This document shows positions 17,411 through 26,068 of a DNA stretch of 64,000 bases, in pieces. Each line of letters begins with the position of its first letter. The stretch's first letter is position 1. The stretch lies in the NCBI RefSeq assembly GCF_025165815.1, contig NZ_JAFFZE010000024.1, positions 107,679 through 171,678 of the forward strand. Direction: 5' to 3'. The stretch comes from Actinophytocola gossypii (GTDB lineage: Bacteria > Actinomycetota > Actinomycetes > Mycobacteriales > Pseudonocardiaceae). The position numbers and the translations under genes are program-made. The notes under the pieces are model-generated. The model was not told where the DNA came from. It made no database searches and worked only from the letters and a program-made list of their open reading frames with translations.

Positions 17411-18694
17411 ATGCCAGCAACCGAGCTGAACAGGTTCACGCTGCCCAACGGCCTACGGGTGGTGCTCGCGCCCGATCCGACCGCGCCCGTGGTCGGCGTG
17501 AGCGTGCACTACGACGTCGGGTTCCGCTCCGAACCGGAGGGGCGCACCGGCTTCGCGCACCTCTTCGAGCACCTGATGTTCCAGGGCAGCGAGAGCTTGG
17601 AGAAGCTGGCGCACTTCCGGCACGTGCAGTCCTCGGGCGGCACCTTCAACGGCTCCACCCACCCGGACTACACCGACTACTTCGAGGTGCTGCCCTCGGC
17701 CGCCCTCGAGCGCGCGCTGTTCCTCGAGGCCGACCGGATGCGCGCGCCCAAGATCACCGAGGAGAACCTGCGCAACCAGGTCGACGTGGTCAAGGAGGAG
17801 ATCCGGCTCAACGTGCTGAACCGGCCCTACGGCGGGTTCCCCTGGATCCTCCTGCCCCCGGTGCTCTACCGGACGTTCCCCAACGCCCACAACGGCTACG
17901 GCGACTTCACCGAGCTTGAGCAGGCCGACCTCGACGACTGCGCCCAGTTCTTCGACACCTACTACGCGCCGGCCAACGCCGTGCTCACCGTCGCCGGCGA
18001 CCTCGACGTCGACGCGACCCGCGAGCTGATCGACCGGCACTTCGGCGACGTGCCGCACCGGCCCGCGCCCGACCGGCCGTCGTTCGCCGAACCGCCGCCG
18101 ACCACCGAGCTGCGCGACGAGCACCTCGACCCGCACGCCCCGCTGCCCGCGTTCGCCGCCGGCTACCGGATGCCCGACCCGATCAACGACCTCGACGGCT
18201 ACCTGGCCAACCTGGTGCTGGCCGCGGTCCTCGCCGAGGGCGACGGGTCGCGCCTGCAGCAGCGCCTGCTGCACCGCGAGCCGGTGGTCACCGACGTCGG
18301 CGCCGCCTGCGGCCTGTTCGGCCCGTTCGAGGCGCGCGACCCGGACACGTTCATCGTCACCGCCATGCACTCGCCCGAGGTCGACCAGGCCAGGGTGCTC
18401 GCCGCGGTCGACGAGGAACTCGACACGCTCGCTTCGACGCCGCCGAGCGAGCAGGAGCTGGCCAAGGTCACCGCTCGCTGGGCCGCCGGCCTGCACCGCG
18501 AGCACGACCGGCTGGTGTCCCGCACGCTCGCGTTCGGCTCGCTCGAACTGCTCTACGGCGACCCCGGCCTCGTGCACCGGCTGCCCGACCGGATCGCCTC
18601 GGTGACGCCGGACGCCGTCGCCGCCGCCGCGAAGGCGCTGCGCCCGGACGCGCGCGCGGTGCTCACCGTCACGCCGGCAGGAGGAAACCAGTGA
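17411..18694 (+). CDS. M16 family zinc metallopeptidase, catalytic member
   Basis: 427 residues. The inverted zinc motif HLFEH is at residues 50-54, with a downstream acidic helix (NQVDVVKEEIRLN) that supplies the third ligand. It resembles processing-protease/PqqL-type M16B peptidases. No signal peptide is visible, so it is probably cytoplasmic. The start has TAGGCT six bases upstream and no Shine-Dalgarno. It overlaps the next gene by 4 bases; that gene encodes the non-catalytic partner, so they probably form the heterodimer typical of bacterial M16B enzymes. Substrate unknown. Confidence 0.92.
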   Translation: MPATELNRFTLPNGLRVVLAPDPTAPVVGVSVHYDVGFRSEPEGRTGFAHLFEHLMFQGSESLEKLAHFRHVQSSGGTFNGSTHPDYTDYFEVLPSAALERALFLEADRMRAPKITEENLRNQVDVVKEEIRLNVLNRPYGGFPWILLPPVLYRTFPNAHNGYGDFTELEQADLDDCAQFFDTYYAPANAVLTVAGDLDVDATRELIDRHFGDVPHRPAPDRPSFAEPPPTTELRDEHLDPHAPLPAFAAGYRMPDPINDLDGYLANLVLAAVLAEGDGSRLQQRLLHREPVVTDVGAACGLFGPFEARDPDTFIVTAMHSPEVDQARVLAAVDEELDTLASTPPSEQELAKVTARWAAGLHREHDRLVSRTLAFGSLELLYGDPGLVHRLPDRIASVTPDAVAAAAKALRPDARAVLTVTPAGGNQ

Positions 18695-20055
18695 CCACCA
18701 GCTACCGCACCGCCGCCGAGATCGGCCGCACCGAGCTCGGCCCGCGCCCGCTGCCGGCGCTCGGCGAGCAGCGCTCGGCCACCAATCTGTCCAGTGTGGA
18801 CACCGTGCTCGACAACGGGTTGCGGGTCATCGCCGTGCACCAGTCGGCCGTGCCGATGGTCGAGCTGCGCATGCGCATCCCCTTCGCCGGCACCGATCCG
18901 GCGCACGCCGCGGTCGCCGAGGTGCTCGCCGAGACGCTGCTCACCGCGACCGAGCGCCGCGACCGGGTCGCCATCGACACCGACCTCGCGCTGGTCGGCG
19001 GCGAGCTGAGCGCCGGCGTCGACCCGGAGCGGCTCAGCATCAGCGGCAACGCGCTGGCCAGCGGCTTCGACACGCTGCTGGACGTGCTGGCCGACGCGCT
19101 GACCGGTGCCGTGTACCTCGACGACGAGGTGGTCCGTGAGCGCGACCGCCTGGTCGAGCGGATCGCGGTGGCGCGCTCGCAGCCGAGCGTGATCGCGCGG
19201 GAGGCGTTGCAGCGGCACCGCTACGGCGACCACCCGTACACCCGCGAGATGCCCGATGCCGACGACGTCGCGGCCGTCACCGCCGAGCGGGTGCGCGAGC
19301 TGCACGCCGCCTCGGTGCTCCCGCGCGGCTCGCTGCTGGTGCTGGTCGGCGACATCGAGCCGAACGACGCCGTGGCGCGCATCGCGTCCGCGTTCGGCGG
19401 CTGGCGCTCGGACCGGTCGGCGGTGGAGCTGCCCGACCTGCCGGAGGTCACCGGCGGCGACCTGCTGTTCGTGCCGCGTGCGGGGGCCGTGCAGTCGCAG
19501 CTGCGGCTCACCGCCGAGGCGATTCCGCGCACCGACCCGCGCTACCCCGCGCTGCAGCTGGCGAACCTGGTGTTCGGCGGCTTCTTCTCCTCGCGCCTGG
19601 TGGAGAACATCCGCGAGGACAAGGGGTACACCTACCACGCCCGGTCCTACCCGGAGTTCACGCCGAGCGGCGCGACCCTGCTGGTCGAGGCCGACACCGC
19701 CAGCGAGGTCACCGCGCCGGCGCTGCTCGAGATGCGCTACGAGCTGGCCCGCCTCGGCGTCGTGCCGCCCACCGAGTCCGAAGTGGACACCGTGCGCCAG
19801 TACGCGATCGGCTCGCTGCTGATCTCGACCGGCTCGCAGACCGGCCTGGCCTCCCAGCTGGCCGCGCTGGCCGCGTACGGGCTCGGCGTCGACTGGCTCG
19901 TCGACCATCCCGCGCGGCTGGCCGAGGTCACCGCCGACGAGATCGCCGAGGCGGCGCTGCACTTCTACGCCCCGGCCCGCTTCACCGGCGTCGTGGTCGG
20001 CGACGAGGCGCAGGTCCGGTACCTGACGGCGTTGGGCGGCGTGCGGTCGGCATGA
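18691..20055 (+). CDS. M16 family peptidase homologue, non-catalytic partner
   Basis: 454 residues with the M16 fold but no HxxEH: the corresponding place reads VAEVLAETLL. The C-terminal half keeps the R/Y substrate-binding pair (NIREDKGYTYHARSY near residues 308-322). In bacterial M16B heterodimers one subunit gives the zinc site and the other gives this pair, and that split is what is seen here with the upstream gene. A good ribosome site AGGAGG precedes the GTG start. It ends overlapping nudC by 4 bases. Confidence 0.9.
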   Translation: MTTSYRTAAEIGRTELGPRPLPALGEQRSATNLSSVDTVLDNGLRVIAVHQSAVPMVELRMRIPFAGTDPAHAAVAEVLAETLLTATERRDRVAIDTDLALVGGELSAGVDPERLSISGNALASGFDTLLDVLADALTGAVYLDDEVVRERDRLVERIAVARSQPSVIAREALQRHRYGDHPYTREMPDADDVAAVTAERVRELHAASVLPRGSLLVLVGDIEPNDAVARIASAFGGWRSDRSAVELPDLPEVTGGDLLFVPRAGAVQSQLRLTAEAIPRTDPRYPALQLANLVFGGFFSSRLVENIREDKGYTYHARSYPEFTPSGATLLVEADTASEVTAPALLEMRYELARLGVVPPTESEVDTVRQYAIGSLLISTGSQTGLASQLAALAAYGLGVDWLVDHPARLAEVTADEIAEAALHFYAPARFTGVVVGDEAQVRYLTALGGVRSA

Positions 20056-21032
20056 GCGTGCCGTTCCAGCTGTCCGGCCCGCCCACCCTGTCGAGGTCCA
20101 CAGTGGACCGAAACGAGCCGGTGCGGACGGACCCCGGTCGCCTGGCCGAACTGTGGACGACCGGCCGGGTGATCCTGCTGGACGAGAAGGGCCGCACCCC
20201 GGTCGGCCCGGACGCCACCAGCCTCGCCACCCGCCCCGCGTCCGCCGTGGCCGACGAGCGTCCCGCCGACGCCCACCTGCTCGGCGAGCACGAGGGCGTC
20301 GGCTACTGGGCCGTCCACCGGCCCATGACCCTGCGGGAGGGCGTCGCGTCCCCCGACAGCGCCTGGGGCCGCTGGACCGGCGCGGCGTCCGAGGACGGCG
20401 AGGAATGGCACGACCTGCGCACGATCGGCGCGCTCCTCGACGACACCTCGGCCGGGCTGTACACCACGGCCGTGGCGCTGACCAGGTGGCACAACCGGGC
20501 GCGCTTCTGCGGCAGGTGCGGCGCCCGGACCGAGGCACGCAACGCCGGCTGGGCCACCCACTGCGCCGGCTGCGGCCTGGAGGAGTACCCGCGCACCGAC
20601 CCCGCCGTGATCTGCCTGGTCCACGACGACACCGGGGTGAACGGTGAGCACGTCCTGCTGGCCAGGCAGCCGGTCTGGCCGCCAGAGCGGTACTCGGTGC
20701 TGGCCGGCTTCGTCGAGGCGGGCGAGTCCCTCGAAGCGTGCGTGGCCAGGGAGGTCGCCGAAGAGGTGAGCGTGCCGGTGCACGACATCCGCTACCTCGG
20801 CAGCCAGCCGTGGCCGTTCCCCCGCTCGATCATGGTCGGCTTCGCCGCCGTGGCTCCCCGTGGCGCCCCCCTCCACCCCGCCGACGGCGAGATCGAGGAG
20901 GCGCACTGGATCTCCCGCGCCCGCGTGCGCGAAGCCCTGGACGCCGGCGGTGAAATCGAGGGCCTCCGCCTCCCCGGCCCCACGTCCATAGCCCGCATGA
21001 TGCTCACCGGATGGGCGGGTTCCCAGCCATGA
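20052..21032 (+). CDS. nudC: NAD(+)/NADH diphosphatase (NudC)
   Basis: 326 residues. An N-terminal regulatory domain is followed by a zinc ribbon (CGRC near 153 and CAGC near 173), then the Nudix box GFVEAGESLEACVAREVAEE and the NudC signature SQPWPFPRSIM. It hydrolyses NADH/NAD+ to NMN(H) and AMP, and members also remove NAD caps from RNA 5' ends. The gene overlaps the M16 partner (ATGA) and the phosphatase gene downstream (ATGA). In M. tuberculosis nudC is also close to adnAB and the K+ channel. Confidence 0.95.
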   Translation: MSVPFQLSGPPTLSRSTVDRNEPVRTDPGRLAELWTTGRVILLDEKGRTPVGPDATSLATRPASAVADERPADAHLLGEHEGVGYWAVHRPMTLREGVASPDSAWGRWTGAASEDGEEWHDLRTIGALLDDTSAGLYTTAVALTRWHNRARFCGRCGARTEARNAGWATHCAGCGLEEYPRTDPAVICLVHDDTGVNGEHVLLARQPVWPPERYSVLAGFVEAGESLEACVAREVAEEVSVPVHDIRYLGSQPWPFPRSIMVGFAAVAPRGAPLHPADGEIEEAHWISRARVREALDAGGEIEGLRLPGPTSIARMMLTGWAGSQP

Positions 21033-21433
21033 TCCACCTCCCGGACGGCTGCCGCGTCCGCGGCCGCGCCCTCCGCTCCCCAGCCCCAGCCGACCCGCCC
21101 GACCGCGCCCTCTACCTGGGCAGAAGCCACCGCGACTACCGCCCGGACTGGCCCCACGAATGGCTCGACTGGCCCGACTTCCGCCTGCCGAGCGACCCAC
21201 CCGCCGCCATCAGGGCGGTCCAGCTCCTCCACACCCACGCCCGCTCCGGCGAACAGGTCGAGGTGGCCTGCGGCGGTGGCATCGGCCGAACGGGCACCGT
21301 GATCGCCTGCCTGGCCGTCCTGTCCGGCGTAGACCCACGAGAAGCGGTGGCCTGGACCAGACGCCACTACCACCGCCGCGCCGTCGAAACCCCCTGGCAA
21401 CGCCGCTGGGTCACCCGCTTCCCCACACCCTGA
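21029..21433 (+). CDS. Small protein-tyrosine/dual-specificity phosphatase-like protein
   Basis: 134 residues from the ATG that overlaps the nudC stop; an ATG 18 bases earlier is possible. The phosphatase P-loop is CGGGIGRTGT (CX5R(S/T)) in the middle, with a candidate general-acid aspartate in WPDFRLP. It is shorter than usual dual-specificity phosphatases but keeps the core. Coupling to nudC suggests joint expression; the substrate is unknown. Confidence 0.8.
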   Translation: MIHLPDGCRVRGRALRSPAPADPPDRALYLGRSHRDYRPDWPHEWLDWPDFRLPSDPPAAIRAVQLLHTHARSGEQVEVACGGGIGRTGTVIACLAVLSGVDPREAVAWTRRHYHRRAVETPWQRRWVTRFPTP

Positions 21434-21511
21434 GAGCCCTCTCCGCCACTCAACCCGAAACTGTCGGCACCCCTGAGTAGCATGGAAACCGGGGGCCGGA
21501 GGCCAACGCGC

Positions 21512-22018
21512 CTACCCCAGCACGTACTCCAGCGACTCCCGCGCCGTGCTGCTCGGCGTCCCGTCCGCCACGGCCAGTAGTGCCGCCCGCCAGGCCGCCG
21601 CCAACATCGCCCCACCCGTTCGCGCCGCGTCCGGCAGCAGTGGCCGCAACGTCGCCTCGATCGGATCGACCCGCGTCACCGGCACCGACTCGGCCAGGAT
21701 CCGGCACACCCCGAACCGCACCGCCGCGTCGAAGGCGACCAGCAACGCCGCCCGGGCCGCCGCCCGGCCCTCGCCCCCCACCGCGGCCGCCGCCCCGGCC
21801 ATCCGGTCCACGACCCGCCGCTCCATCTCCTCCCGCACCACCAGGTACAGCCCGAGCTTCGAGTCGAAGTGGTGGTACAGCGCCCCCGTCGTCACGCTCG
21901 CCTTCGCCGCCAGCTCCGTGACGTTGACCTCCTCGTAGCCCGCCAGCTCGAACTGGTGCACGGCGGCCTCCACCAGCCTCGCCTTGACGCTTCCCGGGAT
22001 CGGAATCCATTCGCGCAC
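21512..22018 (-). CDS. TetR family transcriptional regulator
   Basis: 168 residues. The N-terminal helix-turn-helix shows LVEAAVHQFELAGYEEVNV and AAKASVTTGALYHHFDSKLGLY, a textbook TetR DNA-binding domain; the rest is helical ligand/dimer domain. The GTG at 22018 was chosen because TATGGT lies six bases upstream, which indicates a leaderless message. It diverges from the VOC gene with only 52 bases between, and the shared region holds an imperfect inverted repeat, so it most likely represses itself and the VOC gene. Confidence 0.9.
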   Translation of the reverse strand: MREWIPIPGSVKARLVEAAVHQFELAGYEEVNVTELAAKASVTTGALYHHFDSKLGLYLVVREEMERRVVDRMAGAAAAVGGEGRAAARAALLVAFDAAVRFGVCRILAESVPVTRVDPIEATLRPLLPDAARTGGAMLAAAWRAALLAVADGTPSSTARESLEYVLG

Positions 22019-22026
22019 GGACCCAC

Positions 22027-22064
22027 CATAATCCGTTGACCCAGGGCCGTAAACCAATTATGTT
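22027..22064 (+). promoter_or_regulatory. Promoter and candidate TetR operator between tetR and VOC genes
   Basis: TTGACC (22036-22041), 17 bases, TATGTT (22059-22064), with the VOC ATG six bases further: a near-consensus sigma-A promoter for a leaderless transcript. The arms CATAATCCGTT (22027-22037) and AACCAATTATG (22052-22062) form an inverted repeat with nine of eleven positions paired, covering both -35 and -10. Confidence 0.65.
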
Positions 22065-22070
22065 CCGGGC

Positions 22071-22424
22071 ATGAAGCTCATGTTCCTCTACCAACCCGTC
22101 GACGACCTCGCCGCCGCCGTGGCCTTCTACCGCGACGTCCTCGGCCTGGACGAGTCCTGGCGCGAGGGCGACACGACCGCCGCCTTCGCCCTCCCCGGCA
22201 CCGAGGTCGAACTGATGCTCGACGTCCCACCCGGCGACGGCCCGGAGTGGAAGGCCGGCGGCTTCTACGCCGTCGACAGCGTCGACACGTTCATGGCCGA
22301 GCACCCCGACCTCAAGTGGGTCGGCGAGGTGCTCGACCTCCCCGGCGGACGCGGCGCGGCCTTCCTCGACCCGGCCGGCAACACCATCCACCTGCTCGAC
22401 GTCACCGCCGAACAAACCGCCTAG
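22071..22424 (+). CDS. VOC (glyoxalase/bleomycin-resistance/dioxygenase fold) protein
   Basis: 117 residues, one VOC module. The opening MKLMFLYQPVDDLAAAVAFYRDVLGLDES and the closing AAFLDPAGNTIHLLD follow the family pattern; the closing part corresponds to metal-site positions. Such proteins may be isomerases, thiol transferases or binding proteins; substrate unknown. It is divergent from and probably controlled by the adjacent TetR. It overlaps the stop of the next, opposite-strand gene by 4 bases (CTAG). Confidence 0.88.
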   Translation: MKLMFLYQPVDDLAAAVAFYRDVLGLDESWREGDTTAAFALPGTEVELMLDVPPGDGPEWKAGGFYAVDSVDTFMAEHPDLKWVGEVLDLPGGRGAAFLDPAGNTIHLLDVTAEQTA

Positions 22425-22879
22425 GACGACGCCGCCGCGGCGGTGGCCGCGGCCCGCTCCCACAGCATCAGCACCACGTAGAACGCGAACACGCGCACCG
22501 GCAGCGGCAGCTCGGCCGACACGTCACCGGTCGCGGTCCAGGAGAACACCCCGCGGTGCTCGAACCGGCCGACGGTCACCCCGCCGCGCCGCAGCTCCCA
22601 CGCCGACCGCCACGTCGATGGTCGCTCCAACTCGAGGCGGCCCGCGGCGGTGGTGATCGCCCAGCGACGGCCGGTCTCCCGGTCCGCGCTCGCGATCCGG
22701 CCGACCGGCCCGGAAAGCACGAACCGCTTGCCGCGTTCGCGGTCCACCCGCAACCGTTGGTCGTCCACGGTGAACTCGCAGCTCTCCCGCCGGAAACCGG
22801 TCAGTTCGGTCACCGCGTGGTCGTCCTCGACGAGGTCGTAGGCTCGTCTGAACACGCCTCGCCGGCTCGCTCGCAACAT
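22421..22879 (-). CDS. Conserved hypothetical protein, possibly LURP-one/scramblase-like
   Basis: 152 residues. The pattern of short beta strands with basic and aromatic residues (FRRAYDLVEDD, KRFVLSGPVGRIASADRETGRRWAI, RLELERPSTW) and a hydrophobic C-terminal segment (LPVRVFAFYVVLMLW) resembles Tubby/LURP-one-like proteins, but the match is weak. The ATG at 22879 has TTGAAT six bases upstream. Function not assigned. Confidence 0.55.
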   Translation of the reverse strand: MLRASRRGVFRRAYDLVEDDHAVTELTGFRRESCEFTVDDQRLRVDRERGKRFVLSGPVGRIASADRETGRRWAITTAAGRLELERPSTWRSAWELRRGGVTVGRFEHRGVFSWTATGDVSAELPLPVRVFAFYVVLMLWERAAATAAAASS

Positions 22880-22980
22880 GCGCGCATTCAACCAGCGCCC
22901 GTGCGTCGCGGTGCGCTTCGATGGCGATACGGTGTCGATCTCGTGGCTCGGCATCCGAGCGAGCCCGAGGGGGTGATGAC

Positions 22981-23922
22981 GTGGTGGGCATGGCGCGTGC
23001 GGTCGGCCTGCTGCTGGGGGTGGCCGCCGACGGCGCGTTCGGCGACCCGCGGCGCGGGCACCCGGTAGCGGGTTTCGGCCGGGCGGCGCAGCGGCTGGAA
23101 CGGGTCCTCTACCGCGACCACAAGCTCGCCGGTGTGGCGCACGTGGCCGTGCTCGGCGGCGGCGTGGTCGCCGCCGGCGCGCTGGTCGAGCGCGCCGGCC
23201 GGCACAGCCCGGTCGTGCGGACCCTGACGACCGCCGCCGCGACCTGGCTGGTGCTCGGCGGCCGGTCGCTCGCGGTGGAGGGCGCGGCGATCGGCCGTGA
23301 GCTGGACGCCGGTGAGCTGCCGGCGGCCAGGGAACGGCTGCCGCACCTGTGCGGGCGCGACCCGTCCGAGATGGACGCCGAGGGGCTGGCCAGGGCGGCG
23401 GTGGAGTCGGTCGCGGAGAACACGTCGGACGCGGTGGTCGCGCCGCTGGTGTGGGGCGCGGTCGCGGGCGTGCCGGGGCTGCTCGGCTACCGGGCGGTGA
23501 ACACGCTCGACGCGATGGTCGGCTACCGCAGCCCGCGGTACCGGCGGTTCGGCTGGGCGTCGGCGCGCCTCGACGACGTGGTGAACCTGCTGCCCGCCCG
23601 GCTGGCCGCGGCGCTCACCGTCGCCGGGGCGCCGGTGGTCGGCGGTTCGTGGCGCGGTGCGTGGCAGTCGTGGCACCGGGACGCGGCCGCCCATCCGAGT
23701 CCGAACGCCGGCCGGGTGGAGGCCGCGTTCGCCGGCGCGCTCGAGGTCCGCCTCGGTGGCCGGACGGTCTACCCGCACGGCGTGGAGGAGCGCCCGGTCC
23801 TGGGGGAGGGGCGGACGCCGGACTCGGGGCACGTGACGCGCGCGGTGGAACTGTCCAGAGTGGTCGGCGGCCTGGCCGCGGTGCTCGCCGCGCTGACGGC
23901 GCTGGCCCGCTCCCGCCGCTGA
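22981..23922 (+). CDS. cobD: Adenosylcobinamide-phosphate synthase (CobD/CbiB)
   Basis: 313 residues, integral membrane protein. The opening GLLLGVAADGAFGDPRRGHPVAGFGRA and the middle ESVAENTSDAVVAPLVWG are CbiB signatures. It joins the aminopropanol arm to adenosylcobyric acid in the lower-ligand half of B12 synthesis. The GTG at 22981 follows a GAGGGGG ribosome site by seven bases; an ATG nine bases later is the alternative. It is homologous to Rv2236c and is near SURF1 and LMW-PTP genes, as in mycobacteria. It converges on the SURF1 gene. Confidence 0.93.
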   Translation: MVGMARAVGLLLGVAADGAFGDPRRGHPVAGFGRAAQRLERVLYRDHKLAGVAHVAVLGGGVVAAGALVERAGRHSPVVRTLTTAAATWLVLGGRSLAVEGAAIGRELDAGELPAARERLPHLCGRDPSEMDAEGLARAAVESVAENTSDAVVAPLVWGAVAGVPGLLGYRAVNTLDAMVGYRSPRYRRFGWASARLDDVVNLLPARLAAALTVAGAPVVGGSWRGAWQSWHRDAAAHPSPNAGRVEAAFAGALEVRLGGRTVYPHGVEERPVLGEGRTPDSGHVTRAVELSRVVGGLAAVLAALTALARSRR

Positions 23923-23935
23923 CGGCCGGCCCGCG

Positions 23936-24730
23936 TCACGGGCTCGTGGCGCGCTCCCTGGCCTCCTCCTCGGCGATCTGCTGCGCCACCGACTGCCGCC
24001 GCGGCCGGTTCGGGTTCGTCCGCGGGGTGGCGAGCGCGCCGCCCGGCCGGATCTCCCGCCACGTGAAGTACAGCCACGCCAGCAGCGCCATCGCCCCGAA
24101 CGTGATCCACTGCAGGGCGTAGGACAGGAACGGGCCGGTCTCCAGCTCCGGCAACGGCAACGCCGACAGCACGCCAGGGCTCCCCTCGGTCAGCGCCAGG
24201 TACCCGGGCCGGATCGACAGCCCCGTCTCCTCGGCCACCTCGCGCGAACCGACCGCGTACACCTGCCCGGGCGGCGCGTTCCGGTTCTGCGCGTCCCGCT
24301 CGTCGAGCCGGTACCGCGCGGTGACGGTCACCTCGCCGGCCGGCGGCTCCGCGTACGACGGCACCTCGCCCTGTTCCGGCCGCACGAACCCGCGGTCGAC
24401 GAGCACCACCGAGCCGTCGGCCAGGCGGAACGGGGTGAGGATCTCGAACGCCGGCTCGCCGTGCACGCTGCGCAGCCGGGCCACCAGCTCGTCGTCGGTG
24501 AGGTAGGTGCCGGTGGCCGTCATGGTCCGCCACTCGGTCGGCTCGGCGACCTCCAGTACCGGCACGGGCTCCGCCGACATCGACCGGGTGATCGCGTCGT
24601 TGTCCGCCGAGCGCTCCGCGTGCCGGCCGAACTGCCACGGCGCGAGCACGGCGAAGCAGACGCCGGCGAAGACCAGGACCGCCGCCGTCAACGCCAGCCA
24701 GCCTGGCCGGAGCAGGAACCGCAACCGCAC
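23936..24730 (-). CDS. SURF1 family cytochrome oxidase biogenesis protein
   Basis: 264 residues. An N-terminal transmembrane helix (LRPGWLALTAAVLVFAGVCFAVL) is followed by WQFGRHAER, a periplasmic domain (PVLVDRGFV-like VVLVDRGFVRPEQ) and a C-terminal helix (YALQWITFGAMALLAWLYF). That two-helix hairpin is the SURF1 layout, and members help insert haem a into aa3 oxidase. The GTG start has TACCGT six bases upstream, so it is probably leaderless. It corresponds to Rv2235. Confidence 0.92.
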   Translation of the reverse strand: MRLRFLLRPGWLALTAAVLVFAGVCFAVLAPWQFGRHAERSADNDAITRSMSAEPVPVLEVAEPTEWRTMTATGTYLTDDELVARLRSVHGEPAFEILTPFRLADGSVVLVDRGFVRPEQGEVPSYAEPPAGEVTVTARYRLDERDAQNRNAPPGQVYAVGSREVAEETGLSIRPGYLALTEGSPGVLSALPLPELETGPFLSYALQWITFGAMALLAWLYFTWREIRPGGALATPRTNPNRPRRQSVAQQIAEEEARERATSP

Positions 24731-24750
24731 ACCCCAACGGTAGGGCAGGG

Positions 24751-25587
24751 TCACGCACGCAGTGCGGCCCGGGCGGCGTCCCGCGTCTGGCGCGCGTACC
24801 CGCCGCCGAACAACACGGTGTGCACCAGCAGCGGGAACAGCTGGTGCAGCGGGATCCGGGCCCGCCAGCCGTCGGCCAGCGGGGCCACCTCCTCGTACCC
24901 CGCGACCACCCGATCGAGGTGTGCACACCCGAACAGGTGAAGCATCGCGAGGTCGGTCTCCCGGTGCCCGCCGTGCGCGGCGGGGTCGATCAGCCAGGCG
25001 CCGCCGGTCGACCAGAGCACGTTGCCGCTCCACAGGTCGCCGTGCAGCCGGGCCGGGGGTTCGGCCGGCCCGGCCAGCGCGTCGACCCGCTCGCACACCT
25101 CGCCGACCACGCGCAGGTCGTGGCCATGGTCGGCGGCCGTCCGCAGGTACGGCTCGAGGCGGTGCGCGGCGTACCAGGAGGGCCAATCGGCGCCGGTCTC
25201 GTTCCGCATCGGAGCGAGCCCGATCCAGGCGTCGACCGGACCGTCCGGCGGCGGCGCCCCGAACGCCGGCGCGCCGGCGGCGTGCAGCCCGGCGAGGTCC
25301 CGGCCCAGCGCCTCGGCGCCGGTCGCCGTGGGGGAGCCGGGGGTGACGTGGTCGGCGACCAGCCACTCGTCGTCGTGCCCGCGCACCGCCGGTACCGGGA
25401 CCGAGCCGGCGTCCGCGAGCCACCGCAGGCCGGTCGCCTCGGCCAGCACCGCGCTCGCGTGGTCGTGCCGCTTCGCGACCACGACCGACCCGTCCGCCAG
25501 TTCGATCCGGTGCGCCGTCCCACCGAGCGCGGCCGACGACACCGCCCGGACCCCGGTCAGCGCGGTCGCGGCCTCGGCGCCCCTCAC
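24751..25587 (-). CDS. Fructosamine kinase family protein
   Basis: 278 residues, protein-kinase-like fold of the fructosamine/ketosamine-3-kinase family. Visible are the HRIELADGSVVVAKRH nucleotide strand with the lysine, the catalytic HGDLWSGNVLW loop, and IDPAAHGGHRETDLAM, the DxD-like metal motif. Members phosphorylate protein-bound ketosamines, causing deglycation. The GTG start overlaps the phosphatase gene stop by 4 bases, so they form a two-gene operon. Confidence 0.9.
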   Translation of the reverse strand: MRGAEAATALTGVRAVSSAALGGTAHRIELADGSVVVAKRHDHASAVLAEATGLRWLADAGSVPVPAVRGHDDEWLVADHVTPGSPTATGAEALGRDLAGLHAAGAPAFGAPPPDGPVDAWIGLAPMRNETGADWPSWYAAHRLEPYLRTAADHGHDLRVVGEVCERVDALAGPAEPPARLHGDLWSGNVLWSTGGAWLIDPAAHGGHRETDLAMLHLFGCAHLDRVVAGYEEVAPLADGWRARIPLHQLFPLLVHTVLFGGGYARQTRDAARAALRA

Positions 25588-26054
25588 AGGCGTTCGCGGA
25601 CCCAGGCGAGCAGGCCGGGCATCGCGGCCTCGACCATGCCGAGCACCTCGACGAAGCCGTCGCCGTGGCCGTAGTAGGGGTCGGGCACGTCCAGGTCGCC
25701 GGTGGCGTCGGGGTCGAACGAGCGGAACATCCGCACCCTGTTCGGGTCATCACCCTGATGGGTGAGCAGGTCACGCAGCGCGGCCTCGTGCCCGGAGTCC
25801 ATGGCGAGCAGCAGGTCGGCCGACAGGTGCTCGGCCCCCACCTGCGCGGCCACGTGCTCGGGCGCGTAGGCGTTGTCCCGGAGCGTCCGCAGCGCCCGCG
25901 GGTCCGCCGGCTCCCCGACATGCCACGGCCCGATGCCCGCGCTGGTCACCAGTACCTTGTCGGCCAGCCCCTCCCGCCGCAGATGCTCGGTGAACACCAC
26001 CGCGGCCATCGGCGACCGACAGATGTTGCCCGAGCAGACGAAGCACACATGCAC
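25584..26054 (-). CDS. ptpA: Low-molecular-weight protein-tyrosine phosphatase
   Basis: 156 residues. The P-loop CSGNICRSPMAA is at the N-terminus and the general-acid loop DPYYG is near residue 120, as in LMW-PTP. The GTG at 26054 has CACAAT six bases upstream, so the message may be leaderless. It is equivalent to Rv2234 (PtpA) by neighbourhood; in mycobacteria PtpA is secreted, but nothing here shows export. It is coupled to the fructosamine kinase gene downstream. Confidence 0.9.
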   Translation of the reverse strand: MHVCFVCSGNICRSPMAAVVFTEHLRREGLADKVLVTSAGIGPWHVGEPADPRALRTLRDNAYAPEHVAAQVGAEHLSADLLLAMDSGHEAALRDLLTHQGDDPNRVRMFRSFDPDATGDLDVPDPYYGHGDGFVEVLGMVEAAMPGLLAWVRERL

Positions 26055-26068
26055 GTGCGCATTGTGCC

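Noticed and set aside
18691..20055. Frameshifted or decayed M16 peptidase
   Set aside because: The missing HxxEH is normal for the partner subunit of M16B heterodimers, the R/Y pair is kept and the frame is intact.
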